Below, one piece after another: positions 1 through 9,409 of a DNA stretch of 64,000 nt (its first letter is position 1; each line of letters begins with the position of its first letter). Location: contig NC_010528.1 of assembly GCF_000069785.1 (NCBI RefSeq), forward strand, positions 2,604,001-2,668,000, in the 5' to 3' direction. A program made the position numbers and the translations under genes. Under the pieces are notes generated by a model. That model was not told the origin of the DNA. It made no database searches and saw nothing but the letters and a program-made list of their open reading frames with translations. This stretch comes from Cupriavidus taiwanensis LMG 19424. Its GTDB lineage: Bacteria; Pseudomonadota; Gammaproteobacteria; Burkholderiales; Burkholderiaceae.

Positions 1-69
1 GTACCTGCCTTGGTGCGTCGATCTGAACGTGGGGGAAAACTCCGGTCCGGCGTGGTGCGGGCCCGGGCG

Positions 70-786
70 CTACTCTTCGCCGCTCGCCACGCGCAAGGCC
101 GGCGGGGAGCGCACGGCCAGCGCCGGCGGCGCCGCGGCGCTGCCGGCATCGAGGGCCTGCAGCGCCGCGCGCTGGCGCAGCAAGTGGGTCTTCATCATGG
201 CTTCGGCGCCCTCGGGATCGCGGGCCTTGAGCGCGGCGAACACGCTCAGGTGCTCGGTGCAGGACTCCTGGATCCGCCCCGGCAGCTTCAGGCTCTTGTG
301 GCGCGACAACCGCAGCACCTTGCGCAGGTCGCTGATCAGCCCGGTCAGCCAGCGATTGCCCGCCAGCCGCTGGATCGCTTCGTGGATCTGGGCGTTGGTC
401 TCGTAGTAGGCATCGATATCGCCGGCCTGCGCATAACGGGCCAGGTCGGCGTGCAAGCCGTCGAGCGCGTCGAGATCGGCGCGCGTGGCGTTGCGGGCTG
501 CTTCATACGCGCAACGTCCTTCCAGCAACGCCATCAGCGGAAAGATTTCGTCCAGGTCCTGCTCGGACAGTTCATTGACGAAGCAGCCGCGGCGCGGCTC
601 CAGCCGCACCAGGCCTTCGGCGGCAAGCACCTTGAGCGCCTCGCGCAACGGCGTGCGCGAAATGCCCAGCGTTTCGGCCATCGCGGTCTCATCGATCCAT
701 GCGCCCGGCACCAGCGTATGCGCGTCGATCATCGCGCGCAGCCGGTCTGCCACTTCCAGGTACAGCGCCTTTTGGACGATGCGCAT
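70..786 (-). CDS. GntR-family transcriptional regulator (FadR/FCD subfamily)
   Basis: A 238-residue regulator. The N-terminal winged helix-turn-helix (about residues 8-75) has the GntR recognition-helix pattern SRTPLREAL near residue 43-51, and the rest (about 85-215) is a helical FCD ligand domain of the type that binds small carboxylates, often through a metal. The start at 786 is preferred over the longer upstream frame because GntR domains begin close to this methionine. Its target is not evident: the gene reads towards the left edge of the window and the next gene on the right is 760 bp away. A perfect AT-rich palindrome lies 53 bp upstream of its start and could be its own operator. The ligand is unknown. 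Confidence 0.88.
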   Translation of the reverse strand: MRIVQKALYLEVADRLRAMIDAHTLVPGAWIDETAMAETLGISRTPLREALKVLAAEGLVRLEPRRGCFVNELSEQDLDEIFPLMALLEGRCAYEAARNATRADLDALDGLHADLARYAQAGDIDAYYETNAQIHEAIQRLAGNRWLTGLISDLRKVLRLSRHKSLKLPGRIQESCTEHLSVFAALKARDPEGAEAMMKTHLLRQRAALQALDAGSAAAPPALAVRSPPALRVASGEE

Positions 787-838
787 GCCCACTCCTGTCT
801 CGCCTCGGGAGCACACGCGCGTTTGCGCCGGATCCCAT

Positions 839-856
839 AATTCATAATTATGAATT
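839..856. promoter_or_regulatory. 18-bp perfect palindrome, candidate operator
   Basis: AATTCATAATTATGAATT is a perfect 18-bp inverted repeat in otherwise GC-rich DNA, 53 bp upstream of the GntR-family gene. Position and symmetry suit an operator for a dimeric regulator, most simply autoregulation. The family's binding logic is known; the assignment is inference. Confidence 0.5.
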
Positions 857-1549
857 AGGACGCGAACGATACAAGAACTTTCGATGTTGCGCCGCAATGC
901 CGGGCGCTTGAAGCAAAGCCGGGGACGAAGAGATGAGGTGCGGCGGGCGTTCCCTGCCTCCCCGCAAGGAACGCCCGCGCCTGAAAGAACTGCCGGTACT
1001 GCGTGATTATCGCTGGCGAGTTCCGAGTGGGATCCGCCGCGTGGGTCCATGGATTAACCTGGCGCTGGCCCTGCGCCACCCCTGTTGCAAACGCGCCAAG
1101 CGCGTGGATTTTCCCGTGCCCTTTCTCCGTGCAGCGCGGCTAGCGTAACTCTCGACCCGAAGAGCCGTACTCCCCCCTGGCACTGCCGTGGCGGCTGTGG
1201 CTCGCCGCTCATCTTGTAACAAAAACACTAGCGATTTACGTGCCAGTCGGGCTAAGCCCTTGATTTTATGGATGGCACCCAAGCGAAATTTGTTACAGGA
1301 TGGTCATAGTGTAACAGGATGTTTCCGAAGTGTTACGAGGGTTTTCCATGGTGATGTCGTTGAGACACAGGCCGGCAGCAAGCGCTTGTGCGGATTGTGC
1401 GGTATGCGATATTTATCGATGTCAGAATGTGAGGCAGTCGCCCCAATTGCCCCGGCTGGCATCGTTGCGTTTTTGAAACAGCGTTTGCCATCACGGATTA
1501 CCGGCTGGTTTTTTCCTGAATCGATCGCACATCACCTGGAGCTCACGCC
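857..1549. other. Long intergenic region without a supported gene
   Basis: About 690 bp between the GntR gene and yjgN. Open frames here lack family resemblance and typical codon use, and I call none. The right half (about 1200-1500) is noticeably AT-richer than the surroundings and holds a group of GTTAC/GTAAC hexamer-like sites, listed separately. It probably contains the promoter and control region of the yjgN-M48 pair. Confidence 0.6.
1214..1336. promoter_or_regulatory. Cluster of TGTAAC/TGTTAC half-sites upstream of yjgN
   Basis: TGTAAC occurs at 1215-1220 and 1310-1315, and TGTTAC at 1291-1296 and 1331-1336. The last three are 19 and 21 bp apart, close to two helical turns, and two share the extension ACAGGATG. 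Such phased repeats are typical of binding sites for OmpR-type response regulators or other dimeric activators. The binding protein is not identified. Confidence 0.4.
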
Positions 1550-2641
1550 ATGCAAGCTGGCAGCAGCGATTTCACTCTGGCCCCCACCCCGGCAGCCTCG
1601 GCATCACCCACCGCCCCACACCCTGCCGCGCTGCGACCGCTCGCCCTGAGCTTTACCGGTTCGGGCTCGGAGTATTTCCGGATCTGGATCGTCAATGCGC
1701 TGCTGACCCTCGTTACCCTTGGGATCTATTCGGCCTGGGCCAAGGTGCGCACGCTGCAGTACTTCTATCGCAATACGCGGCTGGACGGCGCCAGCTTCGA
1801 CTACCACGGCAAGCCGTCGGCGATCCTGAGAGGCCGGGCCATCGTGTTCGCGCTGGTGCTCGCCTTCCAGTTTGCCTCGACCTTCTCGCCGTTCCTGGCA
1901 CTGGCGATGCTGCTGGTGCTGCTGGCGGTGTTCCCCCTGCTGCTGGTGCGTTCGCTGCGGTTCCGCATGGCCAACTCGGGCTACCGCGGGCTGCGCTTCG
2001 CCTTCACCGGCGGCGATGCCGAGGCCTACCGCGTGTTCGTGCTGTGGCCGCTGGCCGCGGTGGCGACGCTGGGCTTGCTGGGGCCGGTGGCGCACCAGCG
2101 CTTCAAGCGCTACCAGCATAACCACACGCGCTTCGGCACCGCACCGTTCGGCTTCCATGCCACGGCGGGGCATTTCTACCAGGCCTACCTGCGCGCCTTC
2201 GGCGTGGTGCTGGCGGCCACGCTGGTGATGGCCGTGACCGGCTTCCTGATGGCGCCGGGCATCGGCAATTTCGGCGCGGCGGCGCTGCTCGGCTTCGGCA
2301 TCGCCGGCTTCTACCTGGGCATGCTGTCGGTCAGCCCCTACCTGATGGCGCGACTGCAGAACGTGGTGTGGAGCCACACCACGCTGGCGCCGCACGCGTT
2401 CCGCAGCGAGGTGAGCGCCGCGCGCATGGTCTTCATCTTCGTCACCAACCTGATTGCCATCGCGCTGACGCTGGGCCTGTTCGTGCCGTTCGCGCGCGTG
2501 CGTGCAACACGCTACCGCCTGCAGTGCGTGACCATGCTGGCGGCCGGCTCGCTCGACAGCTTCGTCGCCGGCGAAGTCCAGCAAGTGGGCGCACTGGGGG
2601 ATGCGGCAGTAGACTGGTACGACATCGACATCGCGCTCTGA
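1550..2641 (+). CDS. YjgN family (DUF898) multi-pass membrane protein
   Basis: A 363-residue inner-membrane protein. After a short Pro/Ala-rich N-terminal stretch it shows the DUF898/YjgN pattern of paired hydrophobic helices with conserved short motifs: a segment ending in YSAWAKVR after the first helix, TRLDG in the linker, and a repeat of the same layout in the C-terminal half (LFVPFARVRATRY). At least six hydrophobic segments are visible. YjgN proteins have no established function. The stop is 6 bp before the M48 peptidase start, so the two are co-transcribed and probably act together at the membrane. Confidence 0.88.
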   Translation: MQAGSSDFTLAPTPAASASPTAPHPAALRPLALSFTGSGSEYFRIWIVNALLTLVTLGIYSAWAKVRTLQYFYRNTRLDGASFDYHGKPSAILRGRAIVFALVLAFQFASTFSPFLALAMLLVLLAVFPLLLVRSLRFRMANSGYRGLRFAFTGGDAEAYRVFVLWPLAAVATLGLLGPVAHQRFKRYQHNHTRFGTAPFGFHATAGHFYQAYLRAFGVVLAATLVMAVTGFLMAPGIGNFGAAALLGFGIAGFYLGMLSVSPYLMARLQNVVWSHTTLAPHAFRSEVSAARMVFIFVTNLIAIALTLGLFVPFARVRATRYRLQCVTMLAAGSLDSFVAGEVQQVGALGDAAVDWYDIDIAL

Positions 2642-2647
2642 CGCGCC

Positions 2648-3667
2648 ATGGTTCCGGTCACCTTCTTCGACGGCCGCTCGTCGCGCGCGCATCCGGCCAC
2701 GCTCGCCGTGGAGGCGCAGCAGGCCGTGCTGCGCGACGCCGACGGCACCGAACTGCGGCGCGCGCCGCTGTCGCAGCTGCGCGTGTCGGAACGCGTGCGG
2801 CGCGCGCCCCGGCTGGTCACCTTTGCCGACGGCGCCTTCTGCGAAGTCGCCGACCATGCCGCTTTCGACCGCCTGCTGGCCGCCACCGGCCACCGAGACA
2901 GCCTGGTGGCGCGCGCGCAGAACAGCTGGCGCCTGGCAGGCATGGCCGTGGCGGGCCTGGTGGCGGTACTGGTGCTGGGCTACTACGTCTTGCTGCCGTG
3001 GGGCGCGGGCATGATGGCACGCGCGGTGCCGGCCGAACTGGAGGCGCGGCTGGGTGAACTGACGCTGGCCAGCCTGGACAACGGCGTGGTCGGGCCGACG
3101 CAATTGCCGGCCGCCGAGCAGGCCCGCATCCGCGCCGGCTTCGCGGCGTTGCGGCGCCCGCGCGACGCGGCGCACGACTACCAGATCCTGTTCCGCCAGG
3201 GCGGCGAGATCGGCGCCAATGCGCTGGCCTTGCCGGGCGGCACCATCATCGTCACCGACGAGCTGGTCGGCGTGGCGGGCACCGGCGCCGGCCTGATGGG
3301 CGTGCTCGCCCACGAAGCGGGCCACGTGGCACGCCGCCACGGGCTGCAGCAGGTGATCCAGGGATCGGCACTGGCGGCACTGTCCGCCTACCTGTTCGGC
3401 GATATCTCGTCAGTGCTGGCGGGCGTACCCGCCGCCATGCTGACGTTGCGCTATTCGCGCGACCACGAACGCGAGGCCGACGCCTATGCCATCGACGTCA
3501 TGCAGCGCAACGGCCTGCCGCCGGCGGCGCTGGCCGACGTGCTGGTCGCGCTGGAGCAGCGCGAGGGCAAGCCCGGCGAAGCGCAGGCCAGTCGTGGCGA
3601 AGACTTCCTGTCGACGCACCCGCATACCCAGGCGCGCATCGACACGTTGCGCCGCGCCGGCCGCTAG
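2648..3667 (+). CDS. M48 family membrane metallopeptidase
   Basis: A 339-residue protein with a roughly 90-residue cytoplasmic-looking N-terminal domain, one transmembrane helix (about 97-118) and a C-terminal M48 peptidase domain. The zinc site HEAGH is at 222-226 and the third ligand lies in the EREAD motif at about 274-278, so the enzyme looks catalytically intact. M48 enzymes include HtpX and Oma1-type quality-control proteases; this one has the single-helix layout rather than the four-helix HtpX form. It starts 6 bp after yjgN in the same direction. The substrate is unknown; a role in envelope protein turnover is inference. Confidence 0.9.
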   Translation: MVPVTFFDGRSSRAHPATLAVEAQQAVLRDADGTELRRAPLSQLRVSERVRRAPRLVTFADGAFCEVADHAAFDRLLAATGHRDSLVARAQNSWRLAGMAVAGLVAVLVLGYYVLLPWGAGMMARAVPAELEARLGELTLASLDNGVVGPTQLPAAEQARIRAGFAALRRPRDAAHDYQILFRQGGEIGANALALPGGTIIVTDELVGVAGTGAGLMGVLAHEAGHVARRHGLQQVIQGSALAALSAYLFGDISSVLAGVPAAMLTLRYSRDHEREADAYAIDVMQRNGLPPAALADVLVALEQREGKPGEAQASRGEDFLSTHPHTQARIDTLRRAGR

Positions 3668-3700
3668 CACGGCGCGCGGGCACGGCGGGGGGGGCGGGGC

Positions 3701-4519
3701 TCAGGCCGCCGGCTGCGGCGCCCCGGCGCCGGGCTGGCGGCGGTAGGCCCAGATCACCATGGCAATGCCCGCCAGGATCATCGGCAGGCTCAGCCACTGG
3801 CCCATCGACAGTTTCAGCGCCAGCAGGCCCAGGAAATTATCGGGCTCGCGCGCGAATTCCGCGGCGAAGCGGAACGCGCCGTAGCCGATCAGGAAGACAC
3901 CCGACACCGCGCCCATCGGCCGCGGCTTGCGCGCGAACAGCCACAGGATGACGAACAGCGCCACGCCCTCGCCGGCAAACTGGTAGAGCTGCGACGGATG
4001 GCGCGGGATATTGTCGCCGGCCTGCGGGAAGATCATGCCCCACGGCAGGTCGGTGGCACGTCCCCACAGCTCGCCGTTGATGAAGTTGCCGATGCGCCCG
4101 GCGGCCAGTCCGCAGGGGATCATCGGCGCGATGAAGTCGGTCACTTCCATCCAGTGGCGCCGGCGCAGCCTGCCGAACAGCCACATCGCCACCACCACGC
4201 CGAGGAAGCCGCCATGGAAGGCCATGCCGCCCTCCCACACCTTGAAGATCTCCATCGGATGCGACAGGTAGTACGACGGCTTGTAGAACAGCACATAGCC
4301 CAGCCGCCCGCCCAGGATCACGCCCAGCACGCCGAAGAACAGCATGTCGTCCAGGTCGCGCGTGGTCCAGCCCCTGGCGGCGACATGCGGCTGGCGGATG
4401 CGCAGGCGGCCGAACCACAGGAACATGATGAACCCGGCCAGGTACATCAGCCCGTACCAGCGGATCGCAAGCGGGCCCAGGTGGATGGCAACCGGGTCGA
4501 ACTGGGGATGAATCAGCAT
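3701..4519 (-). CDS. lgt: Prolipoprotein diacylglyceryl transferase
   Basis: A 272-residue inner-membrane enzyme that transfers diacylglycerol from phosphatidylglycerol to the lipobox cysteine of prolipoproteins, the first step of lipoprotein maturation. The Lgt signatures are present: HGGFLG at about 102-107 and [13 protein letters not shown] at about 141-153, with around seven hydrophobic helices. The start at 4519 (MLIHPQ) is the family's usual N-terminus; the open frame extends upstream without similarity. It is convergent with the M48 gene and divergent from ilvD. Clients in this window include LivK and the M48 lipoprotein at 26.2 kb. Confidence 0.97.
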
Positions 4520-4865
4520 GTTGGCGTGAATGGTGGTTGTGGGGCTGCGGCTATGCCGGCTGCGCCAGCTGCCGGGAGCCGCCGGTCTGCGCCATGCGAG
4601 CCGGCATCGGGCAGCGCCAGGTATGACGCGCGGGTGCGGCGAAGGTTGCACGGCAATGCCGACACCTGGCCCGCGCACGCATCGTAGCCCGTAATGATGT
4701 CACAAATCCGCGCCGCGCCCGGCAAGCCCGGCCTGCCGGCCGGGGCCCGCCAGTGCGCGAACAATCCATTTGACACGCCAAAACGCAAGCGTCATTCTTG
4801 GCCCATCCCGGCGCCGGGCGCGCGCCCGCGCGGGGCACAGAACAAGGATCCAGGAGACACCCACC
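4520..4865. other. Divergent intergenic region between lgt and ilvD
   Basis: About 345 bp with no supported gene. It must hold the promoters of both lgt (leftward) and ilvD (rightward). A TTGACA box is seen near 4770. No terminator or leader peptide was recognised. Confidence 0.5.
4770..4798 (+). promoter_or_regulatory. Possible sigma70 promoter of ilvD
   Basis: TTGACA at 4770-4775 followed after 17 bp by CATTCT at 4793-4798, a weak -10. It lies about 70 bp before the ilvD start. The -35 match is exact but the -10 is poor, so an activator may be needed or the match may be chance. Confidence 0.4.
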
Positions 4866-6539
4866 ATGGCATTCAACAAGCGCTCCCGGCACATCACGCA
4901 AGGCGTGGCGCGCTCCCCCAACCGCTCGATGTACTACGCGCTCGGCTACCAGAAGGAGGACTTCGACAAGCCGATGGTGGGCATCGCCAACGGCCATTCG
5001 ACCATCACGCCGTGCAACGCCGGCCTGCAGCGCCTGGCCGACTCGGCCATCGACGCGATCCGCGCCGCCGGCGCGAACCCGCAAGTGTTCGGCACCCCGA
5101 CCATCTCCGACGGCATGTCGATGGGCACCGAGGGCATGAAGTACTCGCTGATCTCGCGCGAGGTCATCGCCGACTGCATCGAGACCGCGGCCCAGGGCCA
5201 GTGGATGGACGGCGTGGTGGTGATCGGCGGCTGCGACAAGAACATGCCGGGCGGCATGATCGCGCTGGCGCGCACGAACGTGCCGGGCATCTATGTCTAC
5301 GGCGGCACCATCAAGCCCGGCCACTGGAAGGGCAAGGACCTGACCATCGTGTCGTCGTTCGAGGCCGTGGGCGAGTTCACCGCGGGGCGCATGAGCGAGG
5401 AAGACTTCGAGGGGGTGGAGCGGAACGCCTGCCCGTCCACCGGCTCGTGCGGCGGCATGTACACCGCCAACACCATGAGCTCGTCGTTCGAGGCGCTGGG
5501 CATGTCGCTGCTGTACTCGTCGACCATGGCCAATCCGGACCAGGAGAAGGTCGACAGCGCCGCCGAATCGGCGCGCGTGCTGGTCGAGGCCGTCAAGCGC
5601 GACCTCAAGCCGCGCGACATCATCACGCGCCGTTCGATCGAGAACGCGGTGGCGCTGATCATGGCCACGGGCGGCTCCACCAACGCGGTACTGCATTACC
5701 TGGCGATCGCGCACGCCGCCGAAGTGGAATGGACCATCGACGACTTCGAGCGCATCCGCCGCAAGGTGCCGGTACTCTGCAACCTCAAGCCGTCGGGCCA
5801 GTACGTGGCGACCGACCTGCACCGCGCCGGCGGCATCCCGCAGGTGATGAAGATCCTGCTCAAGGCCGGCCTGCTGCACGGCGACTGCATCACCATCACC
5901 GGCCGCACCCTGGCAGAGGAACTCGAGCACGTGCCCGACGCCCCGCGCGCCGACCAGGACGTGATCCTGCCGATCGAGCGGGCGCTCTACGCCGAGGGCC
6001 ACCTGGCCATCCTCAAGGGCAACCTCGCCGAGGAGGGCGCGGTCGCCAAGATCACCGGCCTGAAGAACCCGGTCATCACCGGCCCGGCACGCGTGTTCGA
6101 GGACGAGCAGAGCGCGATGGACGCGATCCTGGCGGACCGCATCAACCCCGGCGACATCCTGGTGCTGCGCTATCTCGGCCCCAAGGGCGGCCCCGGCATG
6201 CCGGAGATGCTGGCGCCGACCTCGGCCATCATCGGCAAGGGCCTGGGAGAGTCGGTGGGCTTTATCACCGACGGCCGCTTTTCGGGCGGCACCTGGGGCA
6301 TGGTGGTCGGGCACGTCGCACCGGAGGCCTACGTCGGCGGCACCATTGCGCTGGTGCGGGAAGGGGATTCGATCACCATCGATGCGCACAAGCTGCTGCT
6401 GCAGCTAAATGTATCGGAGCAAGAGCTGGCAAAGCGCCGTGCCGACTGGAAAGCACCGGCGCCGCGCTATACGCGTGGGGTGCTGGCGAAGTTTGCGCGG
6501 CTGGCATCGACAGCGAGCAAGGGCGCGGTGACGGACTGA
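4866..6539 (+). CDS. ilvD: Dihydroxy-acid dehydratase
   Basis: A 557-residue Fe-S enzyme that dehydrates 2,3-dihydroxy-isovalerate and 2,3-dihydroxy-3-methylvalerate to the keto acids of valine and isoleucine synthesis. Cluster cysteines are visible at about C50 (TPCNAG), C123 (GGCDKNMPG) and C195 (STGSCGG), and the C-terminal GRFSGGTWG motif of the IlvD/Edd family is intact. The start at 4866 follows an AGGAG-type site (ccaggagacaccc); the longer frame upstream is unlike the family. Transcribed alone, divergent from lgt. It supplies the same branched-chain pathway whose products the liv transporter at 45.8-50.9 kb imports. Confidence 0.97.
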   Translation: MAFNKRSRHITQGVARSPNRSMYYALGYQKEDFDKPMVGIANGHSTITPCNAGLQRLADSAIDAIRAAGANPQVFGTPTISDGMSMGTEGMKYSLISREVIADCIETAAQGQWMDGVVVIGGCDKNMPGGMIALARTNVPGIYVYGGTIKPGHWKGKDLTIVSSFEAVGEFTAGRMSEEDFEGVERNACPSTGSCGGMYTANTMSSSFEALGMSLLYSSTMANPDQEKVDSAAESARVLVEAVKRDLKPRDIITRRSIENAVALIMATGGSTNAVLHYLAIAHAAEVEWTIDDFERIRRKVPVLCNLKPSGQYVATDLHRAGGIPQVMKILLKAGLLHGDCITITGRTLAEELEHVPDAPRADQDVILPIERALYAEGHLAILKGNLAEEGAVAKITGLKNPVITGPARVFEDEQSAMDAILADRINPGDILVLRYLGPKGGPGMPEMLAPTSAIIGKGLGESVGFITDGRFSGGTWGMVVGHVAPEAYVGGTIALVREGDSITIDAHKLLLQLNVSEQELAKRRADWKAPAPRYTRGVLAKFARLASTASKGAVTD

Positions 6540-6565
6540 GGCGTCTCGCATGCCGGCGGTCTGCG

Positions 6566-6686
6566 CCCCTCTCCCGCTTGCGGGAGAGGGGCCGGGGGAG
6601 AGGGCCGGCGCACGCAAGAACGACGGTATTCACTTCGTGGAAGCTCCTGCCCTCTCCCCCGCCCCTCTCCCAGAGGGAGCGGGGAG
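6566..6686. repeat. Intergenic inverted repeat, GGGAGAGGG type, copy 1
   Basis: Two arms of about 38-40 bp (6566-6605 and 6649-6686) are near reverse complements. The left arm contains a perfect 11-bp stem (6566-6576 with 6581-6591, loop CTTG). The unit sits between convergent ilvD and the DUF2486 gene, and related units occur at 12.2 and 45.7 kb. It looks like a REP- or MITE-like palindromic element and could also stop transcription from both sides. Confidence 0.7.
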
Positions 6687-6705
6687 AATAGCCGGAGCTC
6701 AAGCT

Positions 6706-7206
6706 TCAATCCCCACCCGGCGCCTTCTCCATCTCCTCCAGCGTCGCGTCGAGCCACTCGACCAGCCGCGCTTCCAGCGACTGCGTCAGCTCGCTGGCGA
6801 GCTGGGCCGCGAGCTGCGGGAGCCGGGACTGCAGCGTGGCTTCGGTGTGCGCCGCGACCACCTGCGGCCATTCGGTGCGAAAGCGCATCATCACGCGGCT
6901 CAGCAGCTCGGTGCGCACCGCGCGCAGGTCGTCGTCGCCGGCGTCCGTCTGCGCGACGGCCGGGGCCGGCACGAGCGCGTCGTCCAGCGCGGCGTCGCCG
7001 GTGTCGCCCACCTGCATCACCATGCCGGCATCGTCCATGCCAAAGGTGTCGATCACGCCGTCGTCCGCCGCGGCGCCCGCCTGCGCCGGCGCTTCGGTGT
7101 CGGCTTCAGTGCCGGCATCCGGCAGTTCGACGACCTCGGTCAGCAGCGGGATGCTGTCGTGCGGTTCCGGCCGCGGGATCACCCGCGAGGTGGTGCGTTC
7201 GCTCAT
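6706..7206 (-). CDS. DUF2486 family protein
   Basis: A 166-residue, acidic, alanine-rich protein of unknown function that resembles the DUF2486 family found beside holC in Burkholderiales. The first 45 residues include the proline-rich segment RVIPRPEPHDSIPLLTEVVE; the C-terminal third (about 110-160) is predicted helical and amphipathic, with repeated AQLASEL/SLEARL-type heptads. There is no signal peptide or transmembrane segment. It overlaps the 3' end of holC by 4 bp, so translation is coupled. A link to the replisome is suggested only by position. Confidence 0.75.
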   Translation of the reverse strand: MSERTTSRVIPRPEPHDSIPLLTEVVELPDAGTEADTEAPAQAGAAADDGVIDTFGMDDAGMVMQVGDTGDAALDDALVPAPAVAQTDAGDDDLRAVRTELLSRVMMRFRTEWPQVVAAHTEATLQSRLPQLAAQLASELTQSLEARLVEWLDATLEEMEKAPGGD

Positions 7207-7637
7207 GCGGCGTCTCCCTTGGGCTGGCCGATGTCGTGGTGCGTCAGCGGATAGCCGCGTTCGCGGTAGAACCGGTAGCGCTGCCGGCCGGCCTCGCGCG
7301 CGGCATCGCCGGCGCCCACCACCTCGATCAGCCGCTCGAAGCTGGCAAACTGCGCCGGGGCTTCTTCAGCCAGGTTGATCAGCAGCTGGTGGTGCGGCAC
7401 GCCCTCGGTGGTGGCGGCCAGCAGGATCGGCGTGACCGCCGCGTTGGGGCTTTCCAGGCCGCAATGCGGCAGGAAGTCCAGCGCGGAAAAGGTCCACAGG
7501 CGCGCGTCCAGGTCCGCCAGCTGCGCCGGCGCACCGTGGATCACCACCTTCTGCCCGGCGCCGTAGGCCTTGCGGACCAGCCGGCAGACATAGCCGAGCA
7601 CGTCCGGCACGTTGCTGTGGAAGTCGATTCGCGTCAT
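7203..7637 (-). CDS. holC: DNA polymerase III subunit chi
   Basis: A 144-residue clamp-loader accessory protein. In other bacteria chi pairs with psi and contacts single-strand binding protein, helping hand the primed template to the polymerase. The N-terminal segment TRIDFHSNVPD and the central HGAPAQLADLDARLW, FLPHCG and PILLA stretches fit the HolC fold, and the length matches the family. It lies 34 bp downstream of pepA in the same direction, the common pepA-holC arrangement of proteobacteria, and overlaps the DUF2486 gene. Confidence 0.92.
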   Translation of the reverse strand: MTRIDFHSNVPDVLGYVCRLVRKAYGAGQKVVIHGAPAQLADLDARLWTFSALDFLPHCGLESPNAAVTPILLAATTEGVPHHQLLINLAEEAPAQFASFERLIEVVGAGDAAREAGRQRYRFYRERGYPLTHHDIGQPKGDAA

Positions 7638-7671
7638 GGACGGTTGCCGCTCCTGCTCCGTGGCGCCGCCG

Positions 7672-9222
7672 TCAGGCCGCGCGGTCCATCAGGAACTGCG
7701 TCAGCAGCGGCACCGGGCGGCCGGTGGCGCCCTTGGCCGCGCCGCTCTTCCACGCGGTGCCGGCGATGTCCAGGTGGGCCCAGTCGTACTTCTCGGTGAA
7801 GCGCGCCAGGAAGCAGGCCGCGGTAACGCTGCCGGCCGGACGGCCGCCGATATTGCCCATGTCGGCAAAGTTGGACTTGAGCTGGTCCTGGTATTCGTCG
7901 TCCAGCGGCATGCGCCAGGCGGTGTCCATGGCGCGGCGGCCAGCCTGCAGCAGCGCATCGGCCAGCGCGTCGGAGCGCGCGTACAGGCCGCTGTTGACGT
8001 GCCCGAGCGCGATGATGCAGGCGCCGGTCAGGGTGGCCACGTCGATCACCGCGGCCGGCTTGAAGCGCTCGACATAGGTCAGCGCATCGCACAGGATCAG
8101 GCGGCCCTCGGCGTCGGTATTCAGGATCTCGATGGTCTGGCCCGACATGCTGGTGACCACGTCGCCCGGCTTGGTGGCGACGCCGCTGGGCATGTTCTCG
8201 CAGGTGGGCACCACCGCGACGACATTGAGCTTCAGGCCCATCTCGGCCACGGCCTGGATCGTGCCCAGCACCGAGGCGGCGCCGCACATGTCGTACTTCA
8301 TCTCGTCCATGCCCTCGCCCGGCTTGAGCGAGATCCCGCCGGTATCGAAGGTGATGCCCTTGCCCACCAGCACCACCGGCGCCTGCCTGGCGCCGCCGCC
8401 GTCGTAGCGCAGCACGATGAACTGGGGCGGCTCGGCGCTGCCCTTGGTCACCGCCAGGAACGCGCCCATGTTCAGGGCTTCGATCTGCTTGCGCCCGAGG
8501 ATCTCGGCCTTGAGCTTGTGGCGCTTGGCGATGCTGCGCGCGGTATTGGCCAGGTAGGTCGGGGTGCAGATATTGGAGGGGAGGTTGCCCAGGTCGCGCG
8601 TCAGCTCCATGCCGTTGGCGATGGCGGTACCGCGCACCGCGGCCTGGGTGGCGGCGCGGGCATCGCCGCTGTCGACCGCGATCACGACCTTGCGCAGCGA
8701 GGACTTGTCATTGCCGTTGGGCTTGCCGCTGGCCGCATTCTGGGCGTTGGCGCGCTTCAGTCCGGGATGGCGCTCGAGCAGGCGGTAGCCGGCTTCGCGC
8801 ACCAGCGTGATGGTGGTGATCACGGCCCACGATACGTCGCGCTGCTGCGGCGCCTGTTGCGCCAGGCACCACAGCGCCGAGGTCGCACGCGTGGACGACA
8901 AGGCACGCACCGCGGTGCGCACCGCATCGGCAAAGGCCTTGTCGGTGAAGTCGGCTTCCTTGCCCAGGCCCACCAGCAGCACGCGGGCGGCGCCCACGCC
9001 GGCGACTTCGTGCAGCATCAGGTGGGTGCCGCGCTTGCCCTCGAAGTCGCCCTGCTTGACCAGCCGTCCCACCAAGCCCTTGGTGGCCACATCGAGGGCC
9101 TTGGCGACGCCGCCAAGGTTCTGGCCTTCGAACAGGCCGACCACCAGGCAGTCGGTCTTGGTCGCCAGGAAACCATTTTGGCCGGCTTTGCTCCAATCCA
9201 GGGCTTTTGTGCTAAATTCCAT
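7672..9222 (-). CDS. pepA: Leucyl aminopeptidase (M17 family)
   Basis: A 516-residue cytoplasmic di-metal aminopeptidase that removes N-terminal residues from peptides; some homologues also bind DNA. The M17 signatures are present in the C-terminal half: the metal and catalytic segment [16 protein letters not shown] and [10 protein letters not shown]. The start at 9222 ([10 protein letters not shown]) fits the family; an upstream methionine at 9264 would add 14 residues without similarity. It leads the pepA-holC-DUF2486 operon and is divergent from lptF across about 190 bp, another arrangement common in proteobacteria. Confidence 0.96.
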   Translation of the reverse strand: MEFSTKALDWSKAGQNGFLATKTDCLVVGLFEGQNLGGVAKALDVATKGLVGRLVKQGDFEGKRGTHLMLHEVAGVGAARVLLVGLGKEADFTDKAFADAVRTAVRALSSTRATSALWCLAQQAPQQRDVSWAVITTITLVREAGYRLLERHPGLKRANAQNAASGKPNGNDKSSLRKVVIAVDSGDARAATQAAVRGTAIANGMELTRDLGNLPSNICTPTYLANTARSIAKRHKLKAEILGRKQIEALNMGAFLAVTKGSAEPPQFIVLRYDGGGARQAPVVLVGKGITFDTGGISLKPGEGMDEMKYDMCGAASVLGTIQAVAEMGLKLNVVAVVPTCENMPSGVATKPGDVVTSMSGQTIEILNTDAEGRLILCDALTYVERFKPAAVIDVATLTGACIIALGHVNSGLYARSDALADALLQAGRRAMDTAWRMPLDDEYQDQLKSNFADMGNIGGRPAGSVTAACFLARFTEKYDWAHLDIAGTAWKSGAAKGATGRPVPLLTQFLMDRAA

Positions 9223-9409
9223 CGCGCTTCCTTCCAGGGGCTCGTTAGACACGAAAGCCTCCATTATCCGCGATTTTTACCCCGCGACCTGCCGCCGCTG
9301 ATACGCCCCGGTCACGTTGACAGCACGCTGTGCCGTCAGCCAGCCGTTCTGCCAGGCACCTCGCACGGCACATCGCCCGCTCCGGCCGGCAGCCCGGAAC
9401 CGAACCCGC

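Noticed and set aside
933..1148. Short plus-strand frame of 71 codons after the GntR gene
   Set aside because: No ribosome site, Arg-rich shadow-like composition and no family resemblance.
1604..3340. A 578-codon minus-strand frame opposite yjgN and the M48 gene
   Set aside because: Shadow frame dominated by Arg, Gln and His; the plus-strand genes have clear membrane and zinc motifs.
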